NCBI GenBank assembly: GCA_002428985.1
Contig: DIYL01000019.1
Coordinates: 1-64,000, forward strand
DNA: 64,000 nucleotides
Direction of reading: 5' to 3'
Origin: Anaerolineales bacterium UBA6055
GTDB taxonomy: Bacteria; Chloroflexota; Anaerolineae; Aggregatilineales; Phototrophicaceae
A program made the position numbers and the translations under genes. Below, in pieces: positions 34,715-45,055 of the stretch. The stretch's first letter is position 1. Every line of letters begins with the position of its first letter. The notes below the pieces were generated by a model. The model made no database searches. It worked only from the letters and a program-made list of their open reading frames with translations, and was not told the DNA's origin.

Positions 34715-37700
34715 ATGAAACGTCGTACCACCATAGCACTACTGCTGGTGGCATTGTGCCTCGCTGGAGTAGCCGTTGGAATCGGGTTATCACAGGATAC
34801 CATCACTGAGATACAACGTATCGGTGATCTTCATCCAACGGGGTTGAAGTATGATGCCAATTTTCATCAATTTGTCTGGGTCAATCCGCAGGGACAGCTC
34901 GAACTGGCGGATGCCGAAACCTACGAATCACGCCATGTGATTTATGACTCTGGTCTCTACAATGCCTATATATTCAGTCACGATGGACGCTGGTTAGCCA
35001 TTGCACTAGATACACGGGTCGAAATTTGGGATACACAAACCGGAGAAAAATTCACTGAGATTAATCCCGACGGTGCATTACGTACAGAAGGACCACTTTT
35101 CTTTTCCGATGACAATTTATTACTGTCATTTAACACACAGGTTCGCGCCCCGCGTGAATTGCGCCGGAGCGAGAACGATACCGTTAACCTACCATGGGTC
35201 TGGGATTATGAAGCAACCGCCCGTGTTCGCACAGCCATTCTCAGAAATGGTGTAACTGCCGAACCATTTTTTGATCTACGCAATGGGTTCTTGCTAGGCC
35301 CTGGCAATTATTTCATCACGGGGTTTGAGAGCCGCCTACAATTATCAAGGGTTGAGGCAGATGCTTACCCACTAATTGCTGAGATTCCTGCCAGTCGCTT
35401 TGAACCTGATCCGATTGCTCTATGGTTCAATACCGATCACAACATGATGTATGTCCGTCCGCGTGGTTCAAATGAACTACGTCAGATTAACACGATTACA
35501 GGCGAGCTTAATGATATCCCGCTAGGCAATTCGTTCAGCTTATCAAGCACACCACGCAGTGAGTTTCCAACCCCTGTTTTGAACTTCGATAACCGACAGG
35601 CATTTACCAAGTCTATTGGTGATCCAAGTCACACCGAACCTGTGACCCTGTTGCGTCGCTTGTTGGGTGATGAATATATGGCACAGCGTAATTTCCAACC
35701 AACAACATTCATGCTGTTGGATGTCTTAGATCCACAAACTGCCGAAGCGGGTAATGAAGGTCTCTTAGTTTATGAGAATAACACGCAATCTAATACAGGA
35801 CGCTTGTACTTCTTACAGGCACAACAACGCCATCAATACCTGCTTCATCCCGACGGTAATCACCTGATATATACACATGGAGATAGTCGGATTGAAGTAT
35901 TTGACATCCGCACAGGTGGGTTGGTCAATACATTCTATCAAGCTGTAAGTAATGCAAATGGTCGAGAGGATGTGTACACGTTGGATGCGACAGGTGATAT
36001 CCTCATCAGTGACTTCCAGCAGTTCAACATTTGGACAGGCGATATTCTCTACCAGAACTTTGACTACTATGTCGATGTAGGTGAGGTTTTGTTCTCCCCA
36101 GATAATTCTCAGCTTATCACCATCACGGGGAATAATTGGTGGGTGTGGGATATACAAGATGATGCGATCGTCCAGCGAGAGGTATTGAACATTCGAGGAG
36201 ACTTCCTCCAACAAACATCGGATAATCATCGGTATTTGAGTTCAGTTACCAATCGCGATGGATTAATTGGACGCGAAATTTATGATGTGCGCACAGGGCA
36301 ACGACGAAATGTCTTCTTCGAGACGTTGCAAGATCGTAGTATTGAGCAAATCATTGCAAGTCCAGATTGGGAATATTATCTGATCGTATATTCCGGAACA
36401 CAGTTCGGACCCTATCAACCAGGTGGAAATGTCATCGCTATATATAGTATGGATGCAGGCAAACAGTGGATTATCGCAGGGGATGACCTGCCTCAGCCCA
36501 ATAACCGCCGGTACGGTTGGGTAGATAACGAGACAATTTTTGTCTATGGAGAACGACGCGGAATAACCCAGCCTGCCCGCATCTATGGTGTAGATTATCA
36601 TGTGACTGGTTTGCCACAATGTATGGTAGACGTATTCCCCGACACGTATCCACGCTGGTTGGGTTTGTGGGAGCGACTAGTGACAACTGAGCGTTCGGAT
36701 ACCTTGCATCGCTTAGCATTGTCGATCTGTTTAGCGCTACCAAGTGACGATGAAGACATTGTCGAGGACATCATATTCCCATCCGCAACACCGACGCGCT
36801 TTCCAGTCACTGCAACACCATCGGCAATCATTGATGCCCCCTCGTGTTTGACTAGCCGCTTCCCACGTCAGGCACGTGAATATGCCGAAGATTGGCGGCG
36901 CATCACAGAAGGTCTATCCGAAGACGAGATCGAAGAACAGGAACGCCTATTGTGTGCTGGTCTGACAGGCAGTGACAATGCAACTGCTGACTCATCACCA
37001 CCACAACGCGATACCAATATTCAGGTTATGCTGATCGACGTTGAAACGGCACAACGCAGTCTAGGGGGTTTTGTACCACCGAGCCAGACAACCTTATCAC
37101 CGAACGTACAGTTGGTGGTGAATGATCTGAACTTACGCGGGCTTGGACCGTTTGAGGGTGGTGTTATCAGCCCTGATGGTACGTTATTTGCGACCAAAAA
37201 TAGATTTGGGCATGTGCTTGTCTATCGTCTACCGCGTAAGTATCAAGAGTTATCTGCTGATGCAACGGCAACTGAGTCGCTGTTTATACAAGAATCTGCA
37301 CGGGGGATTTCGTTAGAACCCACACCAACGCAGGGATTCTCGTTTGTGGGTGAACCACGCGCAACCCTGACGCCAACAATCACGCCTACATCACCACCTC
37401 GCACCGAGGATATTTTTAATCTCGCACAACGCGATGAAATTGAAGAAATCTGCCCGTCAGATGAATTGTTTCATATCAGTGCACCACCACCGGATTATCA
37501 AGCTAGTGGGCGTCTCTATGTTAATTTTGTTGAGGGGCGTGGATTGAGCGAATGGATTCTTGAGCCAGAAACAGGAGAAATCTATCTTGATGACACTCTG
37601 CCTGACCCGAACGTAAACTGGAATGTTTCACCAGATGGCAAGTGGGTGCTTCTTACAGATGAAGATGGGATCGTAGTCCAACAAGTTGACGGCTCAAATC

Positions 37701-38560
37701 GCACGGTTATTTATGAAAACTTGCCCGGCGACTATCGTGCCCCGCAGAATTTGCGCTGGATTGTCGATCAACCACATCGCATTGCATATGAGTTTACAGA
37801 GTGGGTAACTGGTGAGGAAGATCAACAGCGCTTCTACAGTGAATTAGACCCTGCAACAGGTGAAGTTGTTGAAATTGACCCGCCACCACCACGTCTAGAT
37901 ATCGAGTTTGACGGTCCGAATTATGATGTGATAACAAATCAACCGGGCACAAGTAATCGTTATGCTGTCTTACGTACTCAATTTAATACGGGGCGTAGTA
38001 TCGGTAGCAAATACTATATCTACGATTACGAGACGGAAACATCTACCTATTTTGCGCGGTTTGCCAGTGCAATTAGCAGTAACACGATGGACTTCCAATG
38101 GGATCAATTCGGAGACTTATTATTTTATCGTTATCCGACAGATAGTAGTGATGAGTGGTATGTCTTTGATACACATTCTGGAGACTTCAGCTTTTACGGT
38201 GACCTACGTGATGGGTTGTTGTCCTATGATGACCGTTATCGGATTTCACGCTATCGTCTGCCAGAACCAGAATATAGTGAGCGTGTTGAAAATGAGGAAC
38301 AGTTGCCAAAGATACAAGTTTGGGACAGCCAAACTGATTTGACACGTATCTATTGTGTCCCTCAAATGGGAACCGCCGAATTAGATGGTGGGTTCGTATG
38401 GTCATATGACAATCGCTATATCTATTTCCAGATCACTTTGCCCGAAGATGCAGAATTTCCTGCTGCACCAATCCGTGCTGTACTACTTGATATTGAAACA
38501 GGATATGTGACAGAAATCTCGCAGGATGTTCGTGGTGTGTCCCTTTGGATAGAAGATTAG
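34715..38560 (+). CDS. Giant exported beta-propeller protein
   Basis: This 1281-residue protein has a signal sequence or membrane anchor at 1-25 (TTIALLLVALCLAGVAVGIG). The chain is rich in WD40/YVTN-like blades: GRWLAIALDTRVEIWDTQTG, NHLIYTHGDSRIEVFDIRTG, SPDNSQLITITGNNWWVWDI and a C-terminal propeller (about 920-1270) with SPDGKWVLLTDEDGI. Thr/Pro linkers (FPSATPTRFPVTATPS; TLTPTITPTSPP) separate the propellers. No enzyme motif was seen. It opens an operon of six exported proteins with short or overlapping gaps. GGGGAG precedes the ATG. It is probably a surface scaffold; its ligand is unknown. Confidence 0.8.
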   Translation: MKRRTTIALLLVALCLAGVAVGIGLSQDTITEIQRIGDLHPTGLKYDANFHQFVWVNPQGQLELADAETYESRHVIYDSGLYNAYIFSHDGRWLAIALDTRVEIWDTQTGEKFTEINPDGALRTEGPLFFSDDNLLLSFNTQVRAPRELRRSENDTVNLPWVWDYEATARVRTAILRNGVTAEPFFDLRNGFLLGPGNYFITGFESRLQLSRVEADAYPLIAEIPASRFEPDPIALWFNTDHNMMYVRPRGSNELRQINTITGELNDIPLGNSFSLSSTPRSEFPTPVLNFDNRQAFTKSIGDPSHTEPVTLLRRLLGDEYMAQRNFQPTTFMLLDVLDPQTAEAGNEGLLVYENNTQSNTGRLYFLQAQQRHQYLLHPDGNHLIYTHGDSRIEVFDIRTGGLVNTFYQAVSNANGREDVYTLDATGDILISDFQQFNIWTGDILYQNFDYYVDVGEVLFSPDNSQLITITGNNWWVWDIQDDAIVQREVLNIRGDFLQQTSDNHRYLSSVTNRDGLIGREIYDVRTGQRRNVFFETLQDRSIEQIIASPDWEYYLIVYSGTQFGPYQPGGNVIAIYSMDAGKQWIIAGDDLPQPNNRRYGWVDNETIFVYGERRGITQPARIYGVDYHVTGLPQCMVDVFPDTYPRWLGLWERLVTTERSDTLHRLALSICLALPSDDEDIVEDIIFPSATPTRFPVTATPSAIIDAPSCLTSRFPRQAREYAEDWRRITEGLSEDEIEEQERLLCAGLTGSDNATADSSPPQRDTNIQVMLIDVETAQRSLGGFVPPSQTTLSPNVQLVVNDLNLRGLGPFEGGVISPDGTLFATKNRFGHVLVYRLPRKYQELSADATATESLFIQESARGISLEPTPTQGFSFVGEPRATLTPTITPTSPPRTEDIFNLAQRDEIEEICPSDELFHISAPPPDYQASGRLYVNFVEGRGLSEWILEPETGEIYLDDTLPDPNVNWNVSPDGKWVLLTDEDGIVVQQVDGSNRTVIYENLPGDYRAPQNLRWIVDQPHRIAYEFTEWVTGEEDQQRFYSELDPATGEVVEIDPPPPRLDIEFDGPNYDVITNQPGTSNRYAVLRTQFNTGRSIGSKYYIYDYETETSTYFARFASAISSNTMDFQWDQFGDLLFYRYPTDSSDEWYVFDTHSGDFSFYGDLRDGLLSYDDRYRISRYRLPEPEYSERVENEEQLPKIQVWDSQTDLTRIYCVPQMGTAELDGGFVWSYDNRYIYFQITLPEDAEFPAAPIRAVLLDIETGYVTEISQDVRGVSLWIED

Positions 38561-38571
38561 GAGAGATTTGT

Positions 38572-39567
38572 ATGAAAATACATGGAATGACCATAGTTCT
38601 GCTTCTCTTTTGGACAATCACTGTCATGGGACAGGACGCAACAACAGAATCGGCAACTGTGGTCTATCCGGATACGGGCGTATATGTGACCACACAAGAT
38701 CTTGTATCATTGCGCGAGGGTCCCAGCCAGAACTTTGATCGCATCACTGTTGTACCAGATTCGGTGACTATTCCGGCGATTGGTCGGACACCAAACTCTG
38801 ATTGGGTACAGGTCGTATATGATGGGGAAGCTGGATGGATTGCTGCCCATTTTCTAGTATGGTCGGGGGAGTTCATTAACTTACAAATTGATGGTTATGA
38901 TCCTCAACCATATATCCGGCGTACAGCGCTACAGGCAAATATCAAAGCTGGTGCAATTTTATACGATGACTTCACCCTATCGTTTGGTGATGAGGTCGGT
39001 GTTGTTGACAGTGGTGGCGAGCTAATTGAACTCACTGGACGGCTGGGGCTGGGAACATATATGCCGATTCAAATTGTATATAAAGGCGAGTTGTACTGGG
39101 TCGGTTCATGGGATTTAATTAATGTGCGCGGTGGACAAATCATCAAACTACTCGATATGACCTACCGCTATGCCTATGGGCGGATTACAGGCGGACTATC
39201 TGACGAACTCTCACAAGGTGTTGGACGGTTGAACACGATTGAATTGCTGTGGCTGGATTTACAAGCTGGTCGAACGGTGCAATGCAGTCGTGTGCCACGC
39301 TTCTTATCTGCCCGTCGTACTCCCGATTCAGATATTAATCAAGAACCACAGTTTAGGGTTATGGTTCAAGCGCTTGACACGGCGATTGAAAGTACCAACA
39401 CCGCTATATCCTTGTTCGATGATGCTTGCAATCGTGCCGAACCCTTTATCACACCAGACGACATCATCATCGCCCTCGAAGCCGTGGACACAGCCCGTCG
39501 TAATTACAACCTTGCCAGTTCACTATTTAATCCATTACTCGCACAAGACCCATTCACAAACCAATAA
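38572..39567 (+). CDS. Exported SH3b-domain protein
   Basis: The start at 38572 is chosen for the AGGAGA ribosome site and the signal peptide MKIHGMTIVLLLFWTITVMG; the protein has 331 residues. A bacterial SH3 domain covers about 35-105 (VTTQDLVSLREGPSQNFDRI...WVQVVYDGEAGWIAAHFL). A second SH3-like beta unit follows (about 110-180). The C-terminal 150 residues are helical, with three Cys. The same plan (SH3 plus helical tail with CSRVPRF/CNRAEPF) recurs in the last gene of this operon. The gene begins 11 bases after the propeller gene. It probably binds cell-wall material or a partner outside the membrane. Confidence 0.8.
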   Translation: MKIHGMTIVLLLFWTITVMGQDATTESATVVYPDTGVYVTTQDLVSLREGPSQNFDRITVVPDSVTIPAIGRTPNSDWVQVVYDGEAGWIAAHFLVWSGEFINLQIDGYDPQPYIRRTALQANIKAGAILYDDFTLSFGDEVGVVDSGGELIELTGRLGLGTYMPIQIVYKGELYWVGSWDLINVRGGQIIKLLDMTYRYAYGRITGGLSDELSQGVGRLNTIELLWLDLQAGRTVQCSRVPRFLSARRTPDSDINQEPQFRVMVQALDTAIESTNTAISLFDDACNRAEPFITPDDIIIALEAVDTARRNYNLASSLFNPLLAQDPFTNQ

Positions 39568-39584
39568 TTAAGGAGATACATCTG

Positions 39585-40445
39585 ATGAAGAAAGTTACAT
39601 ACTTAATTGCCTTACTTGTACTATTGATGATGGGGGGTGTTGCCGTCATCGCGCAGGACGCACTCATAGACGAGGAAGAAGAATTGCTTGATTGTCCAGC
39701 ATTTGAAGACAGTCCGACAGAGGTTCGTATAGGCTACTATATGGGCGAAGGTGAAGCATACGAAAATTCAGGTCAGCTTGCATCAGCAATTTTTAGCTAT
39801 TCTTGTTTGATTCAACAAGTCGATGAAAATTATGTCCAAGCCTACATCAATCGTGCCCTATTACACACTTCACGTCGCTCATTCGACCTTGCGATCGAAG
39901 ACTACACCACGATATTAGAACTTGAATCTGACAATGTCGCCGCCATCAATAATCGGGGGTTGATGTTTATGGCTCGGCAAGAAATGGAAGAAGCACTAGC
40001 AGACTTTGATCTTGCAATTGAAACCAACCCTGAATACATTCCGGCTTATGTTAATCGTGGTGTCTATTATGCGTCGGAGGATAATTTTGATCTCGCATTA
40101 GATGATTTCCAGTCGGTGATTGACCTAGCTGGTTTACAGGCGGTCATCGATTGGATCGAAGCACCGTCTCAAGACGAAGATGGCAACCCGATTGATAAAG
40201 GTGAACGCCCTGAATATGATGCAACGTATGCCCGTGTCTACGCGATGATGGGTGTACTTGACGCGATGGATGCACTTGACGATTGGGACACCTATTTCCG
40301 TTTGGTTGGTAATGCTGATCGTCGCATTCAGAGTGCGGCGGGATCATTTGAATCGCAATTGCAATTTGACCTGCGCTTTGATGATGGAACATGGGTAATC
40401 TTCGACGATTTTGTTAAACCCGAATCAGAAGAAGAAACGGAATAG
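39585..40445 (+). CDS. Exported TPR protein, copy 1
   Basis: This 286-residue protein has a signal peptide (1-24, GVAVIAQ) and then TPR units: AYENSGQLASAIFSYSCLIQ, AYINRALLHTSRRSFDLAIE, AINNRGLMFMARQEMEEALA and AYVNRGVYYASEDNFDLALD. The C-terminal 90 residues are unique (DRRIQSAAGSFESQLQF...). TPR domains mediate protein-protein contacts. It is the third gene of the operon, with a ribosome site AAGGAG before the ATG, and the next start is four bases after its stop. It is clearly related to the following gene. Confidence 0.85.
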   Translation: MKKVTYLIALLVLLMMGGVAVIAQDALIDEEEELLDCPAFEDSPTEVRIGYYMGEGEAYENSGQLASAIFSYSCLIQQVDENYVQAYINRALLHTSRRSFDLAIEDYTTILELESDNVAAINNRGLMFMARQEMEEALADFDLAIETNPEYIPAYVNRGVYYASEDNFDLALDDFQSVIDLAGLQAVIDWIEAPSQDEDGNPIDKGERPEYDATYARVYAMMGVLDAMDALDDWDTYFRLVGNADRRIQSAAGSFESQLQFDLRFDDGTWVIFDDFVKPESEEETE

Positions 40446-40449
40446 ACCC

Positions 40450-41211
40450 ATGAAACGACTGTATTGCATCGGTTTAGCGTTGATATGTCTGCTATGGGGA
40501 TTCCCCGTAATGGCACAAGATACACCCTTGCCGGAAGAAACTGAAGTGCCTGACATAGAAGAACCCGAACGTTGCCCAATAGGATTTGACCCTGAAGATA
40601 TTGACCTCGCTTATTATATTGGCATTGGCAATGTCCGTTTTGAGCAAGGGAATTATATCTCGGCGATTACCGCTTATACATGTGCGTTAATCCTTGACCC
40701 CGAGTATATTCCAGCGTTGAATTCACGTGGGTTTGCTTACTATATTCAGGGCACGGACGAACTTGCATTAAACGATTTTAGTGCGGTTCTGGCACTCGAT
40801 GAAGCTAATGTACAAGCCTATACCAATCGCGGAGTGTTATATACACGTCAAGGACGGTTTGGACTGGCACTCAGCGATTTTGATTTAGCACTCGCAATTG
40901 CACCAGATTTCGCAGTTGCTTATAACAATCGTGCGGTTGTTCATGCGATTGAAGGTAGCTATGACCTTGCGTTGGAGGATCTCGAACAGGCAATTGCTTT
41001 TGCACCAGATTACCCTCAACCCCATGCCACACGTGGTATGATTTACAGTGCGATGGCTGTTGAGAGTTATCTTCAATATGAAGATTTGTCAACGGCTGAG
41101 TTCCCGCGTTTGCCTGCTGGAACACCTGATAATGTAATCATTGCGCTCGATAATAGCTTAGAGACAGGGGCATTTGTAGTATGGTTACCTGCTCAAAGTC
41201 CAGCCCGATAG
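40450..41211 (+). CDS. Exported TPR protein, copy 2
   Basis: This 253-residue paralogue of the preceding gene starts MKRLYCIGLALICLLWGFPV, with cleavage near MAQ. The shared N-terminal motif is CPIGFDPEDIDLAYYIGIGN (CPAFEDSPTEVRIGYYMGEG in copy 1). At least four TPR units follow (ALNSRGFAYYIQGTDELALN, AYTNRGVLYTRQGRFGLALS, AYNNRAVVHAIEGSYDLALE). It ends in a short unique tail. The start at 40450 lies four bases after the previous stop and supports coupling. Confidence 0.85.
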   Translation: MKRLYCIGLALICLLWGFPVMAQDTPLPEETEVPDIEEPERCPIGFDPEDIDLAYYIGIGNVRFEQGNYISAITAYTCALILDPEYIPALNSRGFAYYIQGTDELALNDFSAVLALDEANVQAYTNRGVLYTRQGRFGLALSDFDLALAIAPDFAVAYNNRAVVHAIEGSYDLALEDLEQAIAFAPDYPQPHATRGMIYSAMAVESYLQYEDLSTAEFPRLPAGTPDNVIIALDNSLETGAFVVWLPAQSPAR

Positions 41212-41219
41212 GATGTATC

Positions 41220-42980
41220 ATGATACGTCGACTACTCTTATTAAGCATATTCGTAGTTACCAGTGTGGTTGCAGCTCAGGAAACATCAGATTCACCACCT
41301 GCACAAGGTGCCATCCAGATCCCACGCTCTGGTAACAGCGAACTCTCTCTGAATCCGCTGTTTTGCCGTGCAGTGTCAGATACATGTGATCTATTGAGTT
41401 CACTACTCTTTCCGACATTAACAACAACTAATCCGGTGGATGGATCACTAGCACTTGCCAACGAGACCAATTTTGCTCTACTAGCTGATTACGATCTAAG
41501 TGCCGATGGTGACCATTACATCTATACACTGCGTGAAGATGCTCAGTGGAGCGATGGTACACCGATTACAGCTTATGATGTGTTGTTTAGTTACCTTGCG
41601 ATTATCAGCCGTGCTACATCATCACACTACAGTAATGAAATAACACAACATCTTCAGGGGATGATTCCGATAGATGACTCCACGCTGATGGTGATTCCTG
41701 AAGATATTGATTGTGATTTACCATTGTATGCAAACTTTCCGGTTGTGCCTGCTCACGAATTTGATGAGGATTTTCGCAATCGTGTTGCGTCCCATTTTAG
41801 TGACAATATATTGTCACTGGATTCACTTGAAGACTGGATTGATCAGGACGGTTTTGCATTTAATCGCATTGTCAATCACCCATTTTCGTTTGACCCGACA
41901 GTTACTTATGGTCACTATACCTTCGCCGGACAATCAGATCGAGATTATCTGCGATTGGCACATGTCAATGGTCAACAAGTGATCGAGACTGTTGTCTCCC
42001 AACGTGGACAGTCTGGCATCGATGATGTGATCGCAGGAGACATTGCATACTATACCAATCCGCCACAGAATGAATGGCAGGACTTACGTAATAATCCACA
42101 TGTCAATACAATCACCTTACCGACAAACACATGGTATTATTTGGTGTTCAACTTCGCTAGTACAGTTGAACCCTTGAGCTATCGAGATAATGAAGGCGAG
42201 ATTCAGGAACAAGACCCGCATCGAATTCTTATAAATCCCGATGTCCGTCAGGCTATTCAACTTGGCATTGATGTGCAGGCGATTGTCGATGATGTTTTGT
42301 GGGGTGAGGGTGAGGTCATGGCAGGCTATAGTCTGCCTCACCTGTGGACTCACAATCCTGACTTAGACCCGATTGGTTATGATCCTGATCTAGCGGCTGA
42401 GTTACTTGAAGCGACGGGCTGGCGACGGTTGAATCGAAGTAGTGCAAGAGTGTGCATCGGCTGTGAGACAACAACGGATAACAGTCGTTTATTTCTACGT
42501 CTAGCATATGATGACACTAGCGCAGTAAATCAACGGGTTGCGTCGCACATTGCCCGACAACTGCGCCGTATCAATATCGAAGTTGAAATCAGTGGTGCTG
42601 GATTTGGTAATATGCAATCTCAACAATTTGATATGTATCTTGGGCGACGGAACACAACATTTCCCGTTACAGTAGAGGAGTCATGGTTCTTCTCACCAGA
42701 AAATGATGTACTGGGGACGGGAGTCAACATTGGTTCATATAACAACCCTGAGGTAACCACCTTATACCATAACGCACGGACAGTTAATGGATGTGACATC
42801 AATATACGTCGAGAACTATACTATGAACTGGAACAACAGGTACAAGCTGATCTCCCCAGCGCATGGTTGTTTACACCGTACCAGATAGTTGTTTTCCATG
42901 AGAGTATCCAGAATGTCGAGATCTATCCTAATCAGCCCATCGTCAATATCCATGAGTGGTCAGTCTGGAGGATCGAATGA
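41220..42980 (+). CDS. Exported family-5 solute-binding protein without a transporter
   Basis: This 586-residue protein has a signal peptide without a lipobox (MIRRLLLLSIFVVTSVVAAQ). The body is that of the peptide/nickel-binding SBP family 5: LLFPTLTTTNPVDGSLALAN, the typical YTLREDAQWSDGTPITAYDV (about 101-120), NPDVRQAIQLGIDVQAIVD and SLPHLWTHNPDLDPIGYDPD. No ABC permease or ATPase of this importer class is nearby. The protein is secreted rather than lipid-anchored. Its neighbours are SH3 and TPR proteins, so it may have become a binding or signalling module. Family certain; ligand unknown. Confidence 0.85.
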   Translation: MIRRLLLLSIFVVTSVVAAQETSDSPPAQGAIQIPRSGNSELSLNPLFCRAVSDTCDLLSSLLFPTLTTTNPVDGSLALANETNFALLADYDLSADGDHYIYTLREDAQWSDGTPITAYDVLFSYLAIISRATSSHYSNEITQHLQGMIPIDDSTLMVIPEDIDCDLPLYANFPVVPAHEFDEDFRNRVASHFSDNILSLDSLEDWIDQDGFAFNRIVNHPFSFDPTVTYGHYTFAGQSDRDYLRLAHVNGQQVIETVVSQRGQSGIDDVIAGDIAYYTNPPQNEWQDLRNNPHVNTITLPTNTWYYLVFNFASTVEPLSYRDNEGEIQEQDPHRILINPDVRQAIQLGIDVQAIVDDVLWGEGEVMAGYSLPHLWTHNPDLDPIGYDPDLAAELLEATGWRRLNRSSARVCIGCETTTDNSRLFLRLAYDDTSAVNQRVASHIARQLRRINIEVEISGAGFGNMQSQQFDMYLGRRNTTFPVTVEESWFFSPENDVLGTGVNIGSYNNPEVTTLYHNARTVNGCDINIRRELYYELEQQVQADLPSAWLFTPYQIVVFHESIQNVEIYPNQPIVNIHEWSVWRIE

Positions 42981-44047
42981 GTCGAGTTAACCTAATCATG
43001 ATGCTGTTGCTCATGATATCTATTAGCGTCGTCGGTGCACAGGAAATTTCGACCGAATCGAACCTTGACCAACCGGAAGCCACAGTTGAACCCACTGTCG
43101 CTCAACTTGAAACAGATGACGAACAAGAAATCGAATATCCTATTGTTCCGGTGCAAGTCGGTAGTGCACATGTTCGTGCAATACCGTCGCTTGATGGTGT
43201 TGAGATCGGATCCGTTTTCCTTGATGATCGGTTACAGGTTGTTGGGCGCAACGCCGATGGAACGTGGTTTGAGGTGCGCCGTATAGGTCGGCAGACAAGT
43301 CTTGGTTGGCTCTTCAATGAAATGGTTGATTGGGAATTTCGACCGGAATTACTCCCCATGACTGATCGTGAAACTGGAGTTGTAGGCACACCAATCATTG
43401 ACAGTGGTTTTACAGTGTTTGTGTTGCAGAATGCTGTAATGCGTGACCAACCAGATCGTTCCGGTACACAAATTACAACGATCCCTCTGCTAACGACTGT
43501 CCCTGTTGTCAACCGCAATCAAGATGCGTCATGGCTAAAGGTAAACTATCTAGGACAGGTTGGTTGGGTAGTTGGTTTTATCACCCGTCAACCAGAGAAT
43601 ATTCTCGCTGCGCCATTAGCAGAAGGTTTACCACCGCGTCCTGAGGTGTTCGTTGTCCCACCGGAAATTCAATTGGAGCAGGTTCAAGCTCTACGTGAAT
43701 ATGTCATATTGAGTCGAGGTGTGGCAACAGATCTTTTTTTCTTCTGGGATACGGTATCTAAGGGCAATACGATGCCCTGTGAACCACCCGCATTTGTTGT
43801 CGCTTATCAGGCTACAGATACTGATGTACAACAATTACCAGAATTGAATCGAATTGTACCCCGGATGTTTACCGCAATTGACTATATCAACTCCTCGATT
43901 GATCCGTTGACACAATGTGGGGTGATTGAGGTGCAGGCAGTTTTCCAAGCTCGTGCCGATGCAATTAATGCACAGGTGATTCTGGATAACAGTATTGTGC
44001 AGTTGGATAATGTCGAGAGCATCATTCTCAATCAGATCGACAAATAA
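42977..44047 (+). CDS. Exported protein with two SH3b domains, last gene of the operon
   Basis: Its start overlaps the previous stop (ATGA), giving 356 residues. After the signal peptide (NLIMMLLLMISISVVGAQE) and an acidic stretch, two SH3 domains follow: about 58-120 (VGSAHVRAIPSLDGVEIGSV...GWLFNEMVDW) and about 140-205 (NAVMRDQPDRSGTQITTIPL...VGWVVGFITR). The C-terminal half is helical with two Cys, as in the protein at 38572-39567. A strong terminator follows 24 bases after the stop and ends the operon that began at 34715. Confidence 0.8.
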   Translation: MSRVNLIMMLLLMISISVVGAQEISTESNLDQPEATVEPTVAQLETDDEQEIEYPIVPVQVGSAHVRAIPSLDGVEIGSVFLDDRLQVVGRNADGTWFEVRRIGRQTSLGWLFNEMVDWEFRPELLPMTDRETGVVGTPIIDSGFTVFVLQNAVMRDQPDRSGTQITTIPLLTTVPVVNRNQDASWLKVNYLGQVGWVVGFITRQPENILAAPLAEGLPPRPEVFVVPPEIQLEQVQALREYVILSRGVATDLFFFWDTVSKGNTMPCEPPAFVVAYQATDTDVQQLPELNRIVPRMFTAIDYINSSIDPLTQCGVIEVQAVFQARADAINAQVILDNSIVQLDNVESIILNQIDK

Positions 44048-44071
44048 CGATATCTCCTCTCATGACAGAAG

Positions 44072-44100
44072 CCCCTAACGTGTTGTGTTAGGGGTTTTTT
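44072..44100 (+). terminator. Strong rho-independent terminator of the exported-protein operon
   Basis: CCCCTAAC and GTTAGGGG form a perfect 8-bp stem with a 7-nt loop, followed by six T residues. Confidence 0.95.
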
Positions 44101-44170
44101 GTTGTATTGTATTTTTGCTAAATGATCTGATGGATTATCCATCGATCAATTCTATACTATCTGCCAGTAT

Positions 44171-44911
44171 TTACCGTGAACCTGCACGATTAAATGTCGT
44201 TTCAGGTTTTTCAAATGTACCACCTGTTTGGAGCAAACAGACTTGTTGCCAGCGCGAACGGGCGGTCGAATTTGTCCAGTAAGGGGCAACGCGCCATGTA
44301 TATGTACCAGCATGATTTGGTAGTCGATTTAATAAGATACTAGCTGTTCCAGTCGTACTATCAAATGCGGTCCGGAATCCTGTTGGTGCGATGACAATCA
44401 CACTATAATGTGTTGCGCCTTGCAATGTTGGGTAGGTCACGACAATCTCAGTATCCCCTACCATAAAGTTCCCCGATTGTGTGTATTCACCTGTCCATTG
44501 ACTACATAAGTCACTGCTCAAGTCAAAACCATCGGGAACACGACCATTATTATCACGCGGTAACAGTCGTCCTACAGGTGGGATCGAGTTGAAGGCGACG
44601 CTAGTACGCAACAAACGTGCATAGACCCACGCCTCACCGCCATTATAGTCGATCTTCAACCACTGCCGCCCATCCCACCTAGAGAAGAAATCGCCAGATC
44701 GTCCCCGAATCACCACTGACGAATTCAGGGGTAGCGCATCAATTTCGGCATAAGCGAAATCAGGTCCAACGCGTACCAGCGCGTTATCAATTGTCACAAT
44801 ACCGTAGATGGTGTCAGTCAGGGGTTCCTGTGCCAATGTTGGCACGATACTTAACATAAACACAGTCAGTACAAAACACAGTTTAAGATAGATATGCTGA
44901 AACCTAATCAT
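44171..44911 (-). CDS. Exported SH3b-domain protein
   Basis: This 246-residue protein has a signal peptide (1-28, VPTLAQ). The SH3 domain (about 37-105) reads IVTIDNALVRVGPDFAYAEI ... WLKIDYNGGEAWVYARLL. The C-terminal half (about 135-235) looks like a small beta-sandwich, perhaps fibronectin-like (TEIVVTYPTLQGATHYSVIV...GTYTWRVAPYW), with one Cys pair. GGAGG lies just before the ATG. It converges on the operon terminator. It is likely a cell-surface protein of the same functional group as its neighbours. Confidence 0.75.
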   Translation of the reverse strand: MIRFQHIYLKLCFVLTVFMLSIVPTLAQEPLTDTIYGIVTIDNALVRVGPDFAYAEIDALPLNSSVVIRGRSGDFFSRWDGRQWLKIDYNGGEAWVYARLLRTSVAFNSIPPVGRLLPRDNNGRVPDGFDLSSDLCSQWTGEYTQSGNFMVGDTEIVVTYPTLQGATHYSVIVIAPTGFRTAFDSTTGTASILLNRLPNHAGTYTWRVAPYWTNSTARSRWQQVCLLQTGGTFEKPETTFNRAGSR

Positions 44912-45055
44912 AGTTGCCTCCGTGCTGTCCTATATATCTTCCAGTGTATACGATTTCAGCATATCGTATGGTGAGCAAAGGAAAACCGTATAGCAAACGT
45001 CAATCTATTTTGCCTACTAAGGACTTAGGGGCAAAAAATCTCAGAGCAACAGCAA

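Noticed and set aside
41220..42980. A complete peptide or nickel ABC importer around the family-5 binding protein.
   Set aside because: Neighbouring genes encode SH3 and TPR proteins. The ABC genes of the window are exporter-fold or CUT1 type and far away.
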